Origin: Alphaproteobacteria bacterium
GTDB taxonomy: Bacteria; Pseudomonadota; Alphaproteobacteria; UBA9655
Assembly: GCA_013287665.1 (NCBI GenBank)
Contig: JABDDK010000016.1
Coordinates: 1-32,133, forward strand
Direction: 5' to 3'
Length of the DNA: 32,133 bases
The notes below the pieces were generated by a model. The model was given only the letters and a program-made list of their open reading frames with translations, was not told the origin of the DNA and ran no database searches. How positions within the stretch are numbered: position 1 is the first letter of the stretch; each line of letters opens with the position of its first letter. Positions 1 to 7,779 of the stretch are shown here, one piece after another. Position numbers and translations under genes: made by a program.

Positions 1-52
1 GGAGGAAAGAAGGAATCATTACATTGCTTCGCAATGAGTTATTGCCCTGGAT

Positions 53-101
53 CCCGGGCTATGAGAAATCTAAGCTTTGCTTAGCATTTCTCATCCCCGG
101 G
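53..101. repeat. Long palindrome in an intergenic repeat
   Basis: CCCGGG (53-58) is repeated at 96-101. Between them lie arms 61-75 and 79-94, which pair over 15 bp with one bulged base at 85 and a 3-nt loop. Such GC-capped hairpins next to a CCTGGATCCCGGG-like sequence are common intergenic repeats in Rickettsiales and Holosporales genomes (from general knowledge). It lies downstream of fabG and could end that transcript, but there is no T-run, so it is annotated as a repeat. Confidence 0.6.
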
Positions 102-135
102 ACGACCCCAGCGGGGAGGGCTTTCCCTTAACTTA

Positions 136-181
136 ATGGCAGTGGCCCTATCGGGCGACCTCTCCCACAAGGGGAGAGGTG
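136..181. repeat. Truncated copy of the dispersed palindromic element
   Basis: Positions 153-181 (GGGCGACCTCTCCCAC, then a variable 2-nt step, then GGGGAGAGGTG) match one end of the element found complete at 16881, 21854 and 25715. The preceding bases (AATGGCAGTGG...) are a diverged version of the element's centre. The opposite end is missing. It sits directly after the fabG stop codon. Confidence 0.6.
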
Positions 182-187
182 ATGCGC

Positions 188-925
188 CTAAATCATTGTC
201 AGACCACCATTGATGTGGAGAGTTTGGCCTGTAATATACTTGGCTTCATCACTGGCGAGATAGACAACGCCGGCTGCGATATCCTGGGGCAAACCAATAT
301 CACCTTGAGGGATGGCCTTTAAAATGTTTTCTTTTTGCTTCTCATTGAGAGCATCTGTCATCGCGGAGGAGATAAACCCAGGTGCTATGCAATTCACTGT
401 GATTCCACGGCTTGCGATCTCTGACGCCAACGATTTTGAGAAACCAATTAAGCCTGCTTTTGACGCCGCATAGTTGGCTTGTCCTGGATTGCCAGTAACC
501 CCGACAACGGAGGTAATGTTAATGATGCGCCCTGCTCTCTGCTTTACCATACCTTTTATGGCGTCACGGGAGAGGCGGAAGATTGCCGTTAGATTCACCT
601 CTATAACCTTCGACCATTGCTCATCACTCATGCGGAGCATCAGCCCATCCTGGGTGAGACCCGCGTTATTGATAAGGATATCCAGGCCACCGAGGGCAGC
701 TTCTGCCTCTGGGATGAGTTTAAGTGTTGATTCTGCATTGGAAAGATCGCAAGGGATCACATGTACGCGGTCCCCAAGCTCCTTTGCGAGGGCCTCGAGT
801 TTATCAACCTTCGTTCCAGAGATGACAATGGATGCCCCTTGAGCATGCAGGGCACGGGCTATTTCAGCGCCTAAACCTCCTGTCGCTCCTGTGACAATGG
901 CTTTCTTTCCTTGAAGTTTAAACAT
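188..925 (-). CDS. fabG: 3-oxoacyl-ACP reductase FabG
   Basis: A cytosolic short-chain dehydrogenase that reduces 3-oxoacyl-ACP to 3-hydroxyacyl-ACP with NADPH in fatty acid elongation. The 245 residues are the usual FabG length. Visible are the Rossmann dinucleotide motif TGATGGLG (12-19), NNAG (86-89) and the catalytic set N111, S139, Y152, K156 (YxxxK), plus the C-terminal ITGQTLHINGG signature. The ATG has a good AGGAG ribosome site. It lies 10 bp behind fabD on the same strand, so the two are probably one operon. The acpP and fabF genes that often follow are not in the 187 bases downstream, which hold repeats instead. Function is certain at family level; the FabG assignment rests on length, motifs and the fabD neighbour. 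Confidence 0.95.
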   Translation of the reverse strand: MFKLQGKKAIVTGATGGLGAEIARALHAQGASIVISGTKVDKLEALAKELGDRVHVIPCDLSNAESTLKLIPEAEAALGGLDILINNAGLTQDGLMLRMSDEQWSKVIEVNLTAIFRLSRDAIKGMVKQRAGRIINITSVVGVTGNPGQANYAASKAGLIGFSKSLASEIASRGITVNCIAPGFISSAMTDALNEKQKENILKAIPQGDIGLPQDIAAGVVYLASDEAKYITGQTLHINGGLTMI

Positions 926-935
926 GGTGTCTCCT

Positions 936-1883
936 TTATGCTTTCGTCGCGTTCTTTAAAAAAGTATCTATATCATAAGGGGTATTCAGAGCAAATGCTT
1001 CGAGAGTTGGTGCAATGCGCTTTGAGAGTCCTGTGAGCACTTTTCCGGCCCCAATTTCTATGGTTGTTGTGACGCCAAGATCGGTCAATATGGTGATGCT
1101 CTCACGCCATCTGACCCGTCCTGTGACTTGTTGAATCAAGAGTTCCTGCAGGTCCTCCCCTTTATGAACGGGGGCAGCAGAGACGTTATCAAGGACATGA
1201 ACTGAGGGATCTTTTACAGTCACCTCTGACAAGGCCTCGCGCATACGGTCTTGAGCCGGCTTCATTAGGGCACAATGAAACGGAGCACTGACGTTTAAGA
1301 GAAGACTGCGTTTTGCACCCCGCTCTTTTGAAAGCTCAATGGCCCTTTCAACGGCGCCGAGGTGTCCGCTGATGACAACTTGACCTGGGCTATTGTCGTT
1401 TGCAATTTCGCACACGTCGTTCTTTGCAGCATCAATGGTAATTTTTTCAACATCAGGCATATCAAGACCAAGGATGGCCGCCATGGCGCCCTCACCCACG
1501 GGGACGGCCTTTTGCATAGCTTGTCCTCTGATTTTTAAGAGGCGGGCCGTGTCTGCAAGAGACAGCGATCCTGCTGCACAAAGAGCTGTGTATTGGCCCA
1601 GGGAGTGGCCTGCCACGTGCGAAACAACCTTAGGGACATGGATGCCGCCCTCCTTCTCAAGCACGCGTATAAGGGCCATGCTAACGGTCATGAGAGCTGG
1701 CTGAGCATTCTCGGTCAGAACAAGGTCGGCTTCAGGCCCTTCAAAGATAATTTTAGAGAGCTTTTGATTCAGGGCGTCATCAACTTCTTGGTAAACTTCG
1801 CGAGCACAGAGGAACGCATCATAAACATCCCGTCCCATCCCAATACTCTGTGACCCCTGTCCGGGGAAAAGAAAAGCTGTCAT
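936..1883 (-). CDS. fabD: Malonyl-CoA:ACP transacylase FabD
   Basis: Transfers malonyl from CoA to acyl carrier protein, which starts fatty acid elongation in the cytosol. The 315 residues match FabD. Motifs seen: GQGSQ (8-12, oxyanion glutamine Q11), the nucleophile elbow GHSLG (92-96, Ser94), the arginine that binds the malonyl carboxylate in the KIRGQAM segment (R119), and the catalytic histidine in APFHCALM (H203). The ATG is preceded by GTGAGGA at suitable spacing. It is the first gene of a fabD-fabG pair, and the 60-odd bases between it and the unrelated gene upstream probably hold the promoter. Confidence 0.95.
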   Translation of the reverse strand: MTAFLFPGQGSQSIGMGRDVYDAFLCAREVYQEVDDALNQKLSKIIFEGPEADLVLTENAQPALMTVSMALIRVLEKEGGIHVPKVVSHVAGHSLGQYTALCAAGSLSLADTARLLKIRGQAMQKAVPVGEGAMAAILGLDMPDVEKITIDAAKNDVCEIANDNSPGQVVISGHLGAVERAIELSKERGAKRSLLLNVSAPFHCALMKPAQDRMREALSEVTVKDPSVHVLDNVSAAPVHKGEDLQELLIQQVTGRVRWRESITILTDLGVTTTIEIGAGKVLTGLSKRIAPTLEAFALNTPYDIDTFLKNATKA

Positions 1884-1949
1884 TGTTGCGTCCTCACTTC
1901 ATTAATCTTAGGAAAAGACATGGAATGAAGACGCACAGATGTCAAGGGT

Positions 1950-4079
1950 TTAGAGATCCTTTACGGACTGCTCTAGTGCGAAACTCTTCTTAAAGTACCT
2001 TTTTGCAGGACTTTTTCCCGTTCCTTTTGGATCAGGATTATTGAAGTAATGCGCAACCTGACGGAAGAAATCAACGTGTTCTGCAATAGCAAGCTCTGCT
2101 TGATTCAGCGTATATTTACAAATATCTACCCTATTTCGCTGAATGAACCTTTCGATTGTCTCGAGTTGACCTTTAAGAGTTACAACTATTTCTGCTGTTT
2201 GCCTAACGACGGCAGCAAGAGGCTCACTCATGTGAGACCGTGTTTCTTTTTCCAACAAACTCGCTTGTTCTTGCAACCTGGTTTGCCATACATCGAGGTT
2301 AGCATTGAGTTCAATTAGAGTAGAAGAAAAAGGACCTCTCGATACCGCTTCTAAATCTGGCTTTTCAATGACCGTTCCGCCATATTTTAATAAGCCAAGC
2401 GTATCATCCAAATTGTGCCACTTGTGATACAGTGTTGGGAAAGAATACTTTAACTCTTCACCATTCATTTGAGTGATAATAACATCAATGAAGCGATCAG
2501 TTCTTACAACCTGTTTGGAAGAAATATAGTTTTCAAAAATCGGCTCATCGAAGCTTCCTTTAGCGTACTTATATGATTGTGCCTCTCCTATCGTCATATT
2601 CACCAATACCCAGCGAACGATGGCGTCATCATCCAATTGACTTGAACCATCGATGGGCGAAGTTTCAAGGGGATCATAGGATGACTCCCAAGAATCGATA
2701 CGGCTTTTAGCTGCATTAACAGTGTTGTAGGAGGTGTTGGCGGTGATTGTTTCCATAACACGGTCCACATCATTCATGCCATAAAGTTTCCCAGGAAAAT
2801 GAGGGCGCTCGTGTAAGGTCCAGACAAAACCTGCCATCGCTTTCCGGTACTGTCCAATCCCTCTTTGCGGCAATAGCTTCGTAACCATATTCGTATAGAG
2901 ATCCTGTAAGGCGCTCATCACGAGCTGGTATTTTTGAATGGCAACAGGGGGATAAACGCGAACAAAGTCCTTCAAGTCTTTCCCTTCAAGCACATGTTTG
3001 TTAGCGCGTTTTATGACGTGCCCGATGAACTTGAATTGCCTCTGATCGAATTTTTCATGGAGAGCATCATGCACTGCAAATCCGAAGGGACTTAATTGTG
3101 TTCCATGAGCTTTATTTTTTCCAACCGGAATAGCGATAGGGTAAACATCGTCAAGATTGGACTTAACCAAAAATGAAACCCCAAGTTTGTCCTGGTTTAT
3201 CATTGGATAAGCCGTTTGTGGAGGAAGGGCTCTTAACATGGTGTCATTGATCAACTCAATGGCACTCCTTGGTAAATGAGAGGCATAATAATTGTCATCC
3301 AGCCCAAATCCTTTTGTGTTGTATTTTTCAGTACTTACAAAAGAAGGAAGCATATGCCTCCAGGCCTCCTTTTCAAGCGTGCCAAAGTAGAGTTCCGCAT
3401 GAGGAACGTGGTCAAATAGGTTTTTTTCATCCTCTGTGATCTCACTGATAGAAGCCGCAAAGCGCAGATGCATTCCGATAAGGACGAGAGGGCTAAGCCC
3501 TTTAAATTTTTTATGGAAGTCAAGCTCAGCGATTAATTGTTGAGCAAAAGGGGAAGACTTTACAGAAGAATAATAGACGAGGAAATCCTCAAAGGATTTA
3601 GCGATAGGCCTAATCGCTGGGTTATCAAACGCATAAAAAGCATCCTGAACTTTTCCATCAAACCTCTGATAATTTGCACGGTAAGCCTTCACAACCTGCA
3701 TATCCAACGCTTGATGTCCTGTAAAGTCCTCGCGGAGTTGAGCCGGATTCATTGAGGGCTGAAGCTTGGAATAGGAAGGATGTGGGGTCATTAATTGTAT
3801 AGCAAAAGGGGGCTTTACAGAAGAATAATAGATCAGGCAATCCTCAAAAGATTTAGCGATAAGCCTAATCGCCGGGTCATCAAACCTCTTATAATTTGCA
3901 TTTGCACGTTCAGCCTTCACAACCTGCATATCTACTGCTTGATGTCCTGTAAACTCTTCGGGGTGGCGGAGTTGAGCAGCACACTCCAACTTATCATCCG
4001 GGTCCATCGCCATCAGGCCAGAACCACATAAATAAAGAGCCGTTGTCAGAGAAAGAGCGAGTTTGGATGAAAATTTCAT
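1950..4079 (-). CDS. Secreted protein of unknown function with an internal duplication
   Basis: Not recognised as any family. The chosen start gives 709 residues. It has a GAGG ribosome site and opens directly with a Sec signal peptide (MKFSSKLALSL..., probable cleavage after GLMA, about residue 24); the longer 5' reading adds 11 residues without a signal. Residues about 43-96 and 118-182 are a tandem duplication sharing FTGHQA-DMQVVKA, NPAIR/DPAIR, IAKSFED and YYSSVK. Further on are a possible metal-site-like HDALHEKF (337 onward), HERPH (423-427) and a glutamine/glutamate-rich, probably coiled-coil stretch near 585-650. The C-terminus is basic. No transmembrane segment is evident beyond the signal, so the product is likely periplasmic or exported. 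It stands alone between fabD and tRNA-Pro. A role at the host interface is possible but only inferred. Confidence 0.8.
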   Translation of the reverse strand: MKFSSKLALSLTTALYLCGSGLMAMDPDDKLECAAQLRHPEEFTGHQAVDMQVVKAERANANYKRFDDPAIRLIAKSFEDCLIYYSSVKPPFAIQLMTPHPSYSKLQPSMNPAQLREDFTGHQALDMQVVKAYRANYQRFDGKVQDAFYAFDNPAIRPIAKSFEDFLVYYSSVKSSPFAQQLIAELDFHKKFKGLSPLVLIGMHLRFAASISEITEDEKNLFDHVPHAELYFGTLEKEAWRHMLPSFVSTEKYNTKGFGLDDNYYASHLPRSAIELINDTMLRALPPQTAYPMINQDKLGVSFLVKSNLDDVYPIAIPVGKNKAHGTQLSPFGFAVHDALHEKFDQRQFKFIGHVIKRANKHVLEGKDLKDFVRVYPPVAIQKYQLVMSALQDLYTNMVTKLLPQRGIGQYRKAMAGFVWTLHERPHFPGKLYGMNDVDRVMETITANTSYNTVNAAKSRIDSWESSYDPLETSPIDGSSQLDDDAIVRWVLVNMTIGEAQSYKYAKGSFDEPIFENYISSKQVVRTDRFIDVIITQMNGEELKYSFPTLYHKWHNLDDTLGLLKYGGTVIEKPDLEAVSRGPFSSTLIELNANLDVWQTRLQEQASLLEKETRSHMSEPLAAVVRQTAEIVVTLKGQLETIERFIQRNRVDICKYTLNQAELAIAEHVDFFRQVAHYFNNPDPKGTGKSPAKRYFKKSFALEQSVKDL
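3534..3956 (-). repeat. Tandem duplication inside the secreted-protein gene
   Basis: Two segments, 3792-3956 and 3534-3728, spaced 228 bp apart, are similar at DNA level. For example AATCCTCAAAAGATTTAGCG and AATCCTCAAAGGATTTAGCG differ by one base. The second unit has about ten extra codons in the middle. Synonymous positions are also conserved, which suggests a fairly recent duplication. Confidence 0.8.
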
Positions 4080-4216
4080 AATAACCTCATAAATAAAAAT
4101 ACCGTTAATCAATAAATAATACTGTACCTTTATAATTACAAGGAGCTTAATAAAATTATCTATGGATTAGTAAAAATCGTGCTGAATTTATATTGTTATG
4201 GATTCTGATTTCTATA

Positions 4217-4355
4217 CCGGCCCGCCGTCGCTGCTTCGCAGCTATGGCGCGCAGTCTTCCTCCTTCGCTACTTTGTAGCTTCGGCGGACAAGCCTCTCTA
4301 GTTGTAAAAACTCCTGACTGGCCTGCCAGCCGAAGCCCGTAAGGGCGAAGGCTGG
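4217..4355. repeat. Cluster of palindromic intergenic repeats next to tRNA-Pro
   Basis: This stretch is GC-rich compared with the AT-rich bases before it and is made of small hairpins: GCTGCTTCGCAGC near 4230, GCTAC-TTT-GTAGC near 4267, and CCAGCC-GAA-GCCC-GTAA-GGGC-GAA-GGCTGG at 4326-4355, which pairs across its whole length apart from a GAA/GAA internal loop. The last hairpin shares its terminal TGG with the encoded CCA end of tRNA-Pro. No coding capacity is apparent. From 4080 to 4216 I see only AT-rich sequence holding the promoter region of the secreted-protein gene. Confidence 0.6.
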
Positions 4356-4429
4356 TCGGGGTGAGAGGATTTGAACCCCCGACATTCTGGTCCCAAACCA
4401 GACGCGCTACCAGGCTGCGCTACACCCCG
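4353..4429 (-). tRNA. tRNA-Pro (anticodon TGG)
   Basis: The reverse strand folds into a full cloverleaf: acceptor CGGGGTG pairs with CACCCCG, anticodon stem TCTGG/CCAGA encloses loop TTTGGGA (anticodon TGG), and the T arm contains GGTTCAAATCC. The discriminator A and an encoded CCA end the molecule. It lies 24 bp downstream of the DUF192 gene on the same strand, so it may be read from the surA operon as well as from its own promoter. Confidence 0.96.
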
Positions 4430-4453
4430 AACAGGACCTATATACGCTAACTT

Positions 4454-4858
4454 TTATCTGGGGGCAAGGGCTTTCGGCAAATATATCTGACACTGGTGTG
4501 AAATGCCTTGTTTGGCAACACTGCCACCTGTAATTTCCAGGACATAGGTTGTGTGCCTTACGGGACCGATCGTTGATAGAGAAAGGGGAATCGCATTCTC
4601 ATATATCGCAAGAATATGCCCTTCACTGTCTCCAAAAATCATATCAAGGGGAATTAAAGTGTTTTTCATCCACATACTCGCTTTCCCTGCTTTATTAAAT
4701 ATAAAGAGCATACCTGTGTTCTCATCTAGGGACTCCCTGAACATTAATCCCTTCGTTTTTTCCTCCAGTGTCTGTGCAACTTCTACGGATAAAGGAATGT
4801 CCTTATGAGGACACGAGAGGACGAGAGGAACGATGAGACTAAAAAATCTATTGCGCAT
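4454..4858 (-). CDS. DUF192 family lipoprotein or exported protein
   Basis: A DUF192 protein of about 134 residues; family function is not established. The core motif block is typical: VEVAQTLEEKTKGLMFRESLDENTGMLFIF, then SMWMKNTLIPLDMIF and a C-terminal VLEITGG segment. The start chosen (MRNRFFSLIVPLVLSC) gives an arginine-rich, hydrophobic leader ending in VLSC, a near-consensus lipobox, so it is probably lipid-anchored; a longer reading upstream is possible but has no sense as a leader. The start lies inside the last codons of rsmA (11-nt overlap), with AAGGA upstream, implying translational coupling. DUF192 proteins are usually periplasmic or membrane-attached, which agrees. Confidence 0.87.
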   Translation of the reverse strand: MRNRFFSLIVPLVLSCPHKDIPLSVEVAQTLEEKTKGLMFRESLDENTGMLFIFNKAGKASMWMKNTLIPLDMIFGDSEGHILAIYENAIPLSLSTIGPVRHTTYVLEITGGSVAKQGISHQCQIYLPKALAPR

Positions 4859-5660
4859 ATTTGAGCCATTCCTTTGTGAGTGTACAAAATTCGAGCACAG
4901 TAAGAGATTCAGCGCGCCGTTCAGGATCAATGTTTGCTGCCTCTAAAATCACTTGTGGGGAGGCTACAAGCCCTTTTAAGCTTGCCCTTAGCATCTTTCG
5001 CCTTTGTGAAAATGCAGCCTTTGTGACCCGTTCTAGCGCCTCCCAGGGCACGTCCTCACGAGAGATGCGGGGTGTAAATTGCACAACGGTTGACGTTACT
5101 TTTGGGGGAGGAATAAAGGCCCCTGGTGGTAAATCAAAGAGCTTCTTAACGTTTGCGGCCCACTGGCACATGACAGAGAGTCTGCCATAATCCTTCGTAT
5201 GAGGTTCAGCTGTGATACGCTCCGCAACTTCTTTTTGAAACATGAGGGTAAGGCTTTCAAAATCATTGATATATTCCAAGGCATTCAAAAGCAAGGGAAC
5301 AGAAATGTTATAGGGCAAATTTGCGATAAGCTTCCGCGGTGAATCTCCAAGAGTGTGAAGAGAAATGTTAAGAGCATCCTGGTTTAAAAGAGTAAACTTG
5401 CCTTTAAATGGCACTCTCAGCTCTTCAAGAAAAGGAATAGCTCGCGCGTCCTGTTCGATCAAAATCAGCTGAGATATGGGATGTTTGATGATCTCGCGGG
5501 TTAAGCCCCCTGGGCCCGGGCCGACTTCTATAACGGTCCGGCCTTCAAGGGGAGCTGCATTTTCAACGATCCTCATTAATATATTCGGATCGGTTAAAAA
5601 ATTTTGCCCAAGGCTTTTCTTGGCTTTTAAGGCCCTTATAACGTCCTTGAGCGGCCCCAT
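4848..5660 (-). CDS. rsmA: 16S rRNA (adenine1518/1519-N6)-dimethyltransferase RsmA (KsgA)
   Basis: Dimethylates two adjacent adenines in the 3' terminal hairpin of 16S rRNA using S-adenosylmethionine, late in small-subunit assembly. The 270 residues are the usual length. Seen are the N-terminal KKSLGQNFL (14-22), SAM motif I EVGPGPGGLT (45-54), the acidic ribose-binding residue in LIEQD (67-71) and catalytic motif IV NLPYNIS (114-120). The start codon directly follows the surA stop with no gap. In many proteobacteria pdxA lies between surA and ksgA; it is absent here. Confidence 0.97.
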   Translation of the reverse strand: MGPLKDVIRALKAKKSLGQNFLTDPNILMRIVENAAPLEGRTVIEVGPGPGGLTREIIKHPISQLILIEQDARAIPFLEELRVPFKGKFTLLNQDALNISLHTLGDSPRKLIANLPYNISVPLLLNALEYINDFESLTLMFQKEVAERITAEPHTKDYGRLSVMCQWAANVKKLFDLPPGAFIPPPKVTSTVVQFTPRISREDVPWEALERVTKAAFSQRRKMLRASLKGLVASPQVILEAANIDPERRAESLTVLEFCTLTKEWLKYAQ

Positions 5661-6914
5661 TTACATCCGCATCTCAATAAACGCGTGACGCCTTAAATCC
5701 CGCAGCTCACGTTTCGAAAGCAAGGATAATTTGCGTTCAATAATATTATTGCGGGCATCCTCTTCAGTGAATTTTTCCACTTTAGCCGCCTCTTTTTCAC
5801 ACACCATAATCAAGAGAGCTCCATCTTCTGTAAGCAAGGGATCAGTAGCTTGATTGAGTGCAAGAGGGAGGATAAGTTTTTGAAGGGGCTCCGGCAAACT
5901 ATCGAAGGGTTTCTTTTCTGCAAGATGGGACTCTGCAGATGAATATTTCGCCTTTGCAATTTTTTCAAGGTCAGGACAACTTTTTGCAGACTTAGAGATC
6001 TGACTTGCAATCGCCATAATTGCTCTTGCCTTTTCTTCATTCACATCTTTTGGAAAAGGGAGAAGAGCTTGTTGCAATGAAAAGAGCATCTTGCCTTCCT
6101 CTCCAGGTCGTTTTTGTTCGATAAAAGCAAGGAGAAGATAACCCTGTGACACGCGAATAGGCTTTGAAAGTTGTCCGGGACTCATCTCTTTAAGGGCTTC
6201 TTTAATTTCAGGAACAAGCTGATCCTCTGTAAGCCACCCCATATCGCCCCCTTGGGCCGCCGTAGGTGAGGCAGAAAACTGTTGGGCAAGAGCTGTAAAG
6301 TGTGCTCCTTTATGAAGTTCTTCAATCAAACGATTGATATCTGCTTTAACCCGTTCTTCTTGGTCAGGACTATCAAACGGCACGAGGATTTCAGCTAAAT
6401 GGTATTGAGACTTTGTCTCTTTTTCTTCTTCCGCCTTTTTTTCTTGTTCAATTTCCCAATCCGTAATTTGAAGCGTCGGTGCATATTGTTCACGAATTAA
6501 TGAAATCCAACTCAAATTCGCCCGTATTTGATCTTCCAGTGTTTTCATAGGAATGTTATTGCTGTTCAATAGCTCAGCGACCGCACCCTCTTTCATCTGG
6601 TTACTTTCTTCTAAATGTTTAATGGCTGCTGTAAGCTGATCTTTTGTAATCTCTATTTTATACTTTTTAGCATTTTGCAACTGCAACTGTTCATCAATCA
6701 TCATCCTCACCATTTGAGGCTTCATTTTTTCAAGATTTTCTTGCGTTGGCTCTACCCCCGAACTGACAGCCGCGAGTCTGAGTCGATTCATTAAATCTGA
6801 CTGGCTGATGATCGCTTTGTTAACAACGGCTGCAATTCCACTTGATGGAACATTGTCTGCAAGAAGAGCTTGTCCACCAATGAAAACGCTGAATATGACT
6901 AATAAAATACGCAT
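5661..6914 (-). CDS. surA: Periplasmic peptidyl-prolyl isomerase/chaperone SurA
   Basis: A periplasmic chaperone that helps outer-membrane proteins, including LptD, to fold. Its 417 residues begin with a signal peptide (MRILLVIFSVFIGGQALLA, cleavage about 19/20). A SurA N-terminal chaperone domain follows at about 25-150, then one parvulin (PpiC) domain at about 168-270, recognisable by YHLAEILVPF, GGDMGWL and IRVSQGYLLL. The last part (about 275-415) is helical and less clear; a second, degenerate parvulin domain is possible. An AAGAGGT ribosome site precedes the ATG. It is the first gene of surA-rsmA-DUF192. The lptD gene, often its upstream neighbour, lies on the opposite strand beyond a toxin-antitoxin pair. 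Confidence 0.93.
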   Translation of the reverse strand: MRILLVIFSVFIGGQALLADNVPSSGIAAVVNKAIISQSDLMNRLRLAAVSSGVEPTQENLEKMKPQMVRMMIDEQLQLQNAKKYKIEITKDQLTAAIKHLEESNQMKEGAVAELLNSNNIPMKTLEDQIRANLSWISLIREQYAPTLQITDWEIEQEKKAEEEKETKSQYHLAEILVPFDSPDQEERVKADINRLIEELHKGAHFTALAQQFSASPTAAQGGDMGWLTEDQLVPEIKEALKEMSPGQLSKPIRVSQGYLLLAFIEQKRPGEEGKMLFSLQQALLPFPKDVNEEKARAIMAIASQISKSAKSCPDLEKIAKAKYSSAESHLAEKKPFDSLPEPLQKLILPLALNQATDPLLTEDGALLIMVCEKEAAKVEKFTEEDARNNIIERKLSLLSKRELRDLRRHAFIEMRM

Positions 6915-7034
6915 GTTTATACCTCTTAAACTCCTAGAATGAACGTTAATATAGTTCCTCTTATCCTTTAAGGGAATATCAACTTTGTGTCATGAGAGTT
7001 TTTTTAATGAACAAGAGGAATAAGCAATAGGAAT

Positions 7035-7337
7035 TTAATTCAACACGCTCTTATTATTTCTTTTCTTTGCTATGTCATAAACAAAATCATCTCTTCTCAT
7101 GCCAATAGCAATAATAAATATTTCTATTTCTTTTTTGTGGACCCTGTAAATGATGCGTGTATTGGAAAATCGTATTCTTCTATAACCTGCCAGATCTCCG
7201 CTTAAAGCTTTTCCTATTTTGTCAGGTTCACCATGAATAATTCTTTGCTCAATTATCTTTAAGATACGTCGACCTTCTGCATAACCTAGAAGATGCAGAT
7301 CATGTTTTGTTTCTGGATGATAGATTGTTTTCCACAT
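7035..7337 (-). CDS. RelE/ParE-family toxin
   Basis: A 100-residue protein of the RelE/ParE superfamily. It shows a short helix-rich N-terminus, the strand pair around LAGYRRIRFSNTRIIYRVHKKE (about 49-70) and a C-terminal IAIGMRRDDFVYDIAKKR. Basic residues R53, R54, R60 and the C-terminal R-R-D-x-x-Y segment are typical of the ribosome-dependent mRNA-cleaving type, though the ParE gyrase-poison type cannot be excluded. It follows its antitoxin by 2 nt, so the two are co-translated. About 120 bp of non-coding sequence separates it from surA. Confidence 0.88.
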   Translation of the reverse strand: MWKTIYHPETKHDLHLLGYAEGRRILKIIEQRIIHGEPDKIGKALSGDLAGYRRIRFSNTRIIYRVHKKEIEIFIIAIGMRRDDFVYDIAKKRNNKSVLN

Positions 7338-7339
7338 GA

Positions 7340-7627
7340 TTAATTGTTATCAAATAGCTTTAACATATCTTCATGAGATATAGCTTTAGATCGATCAAAA
7401 TCCTTTATCCTTTCCCTTGCAATTGATTCTATTCTTAGGTCTTCCAGCTCGTCAAGAAGAGCTTCATAAAATTGGATATTCATCAATACAGCAGCTGGTG
7501 AATTGTTTTTCATAATTACAAAATGATCATGTTCACCCGATTCAAGGTTATTAATAATATCCTTTGCTGATCTTACCATCTCGGTAATAGATATAGCTTC
7601 ATCCGAACGTTCAATTAAAGCGGTCAT
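7340..7627 (-). CDS. Phd/YefM-like antitoxin
   Basis: About 95 residues. The N-terminus (EAISITEMVRSAKDIINNLESGEHDHFVIMKNNSPAAVLMNIQFYEAL) is the Phd/YefM fold, a DNA-binding dimer, and the acidic C-terminus would wrap the toxin. The start chosen has AGAGGAAATT directly upstream; nine extra residues are possible but look non-coding. It is the first gene of the pair, and a perfect 14-bp palindrome 36 bp upstream is the probable operator for autoregulation. Confidence 0.87.
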   Translation of the reverse strand: MTALIERSDEAISITEMVRSAKDIINNLESGEHDHFVIMKNNSPAAVLMNIQFYEALLDELEDLRIESIARERIKDFDRSKAISHEDMLKLFDNN

Positions 7628-7644
7628 AATTTCCTCTATGCATA

Positions 7645-7676
7645 TAATTATCAAACAATAATATGATAATTATCAT
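7645..7676. promoter_or_regulatory. Probable operator of the toxin-antitoxin pair
   Basis: ATGATAATTATCAT (7663-7676) is a perfect 14-bp palindrome, and a second partial site, ATAATTATCA, lies at 7644-7653. Paired palindromes before an antitoxin are the usual autorepression sites for Phd/YefM and RelB proteins. The site also lies about 105 bp before lptF on the other strand, so binding could touch that promoter. Confidence 0.5.
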
Positions 7677-7779
7677 TTTTTGTCAAGAAATTTAGATTTG
7701 CACCCTTAACAATTTGCCCTTGATAATTTTTTTAAATTAAACGATTGTCAGTGCGAGTCATTTTGTGTTTATAGAACTT

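Noticed and set aside
2765-2860. HERPH inside the secreted protein, which looks like an HExxH zinc-protease motif
   Set aside because: A proline between the two histidines would break the helix that this motif requires, and no downstream third ligand pattern (such as GxxH or a glutamate helix) is evident.
4860-4930. Longer start for the DUF192 gene
   Set aside because: It would extend deep into rsmA and place the hydrophobic leader internally.
7765-7779. GTG start for lptF five codons upstream
   Set aside because: LptF proteins normally begin near the MKQLSRYIFGQLF segment; the GTG has no better ribosome site. It remains possible.
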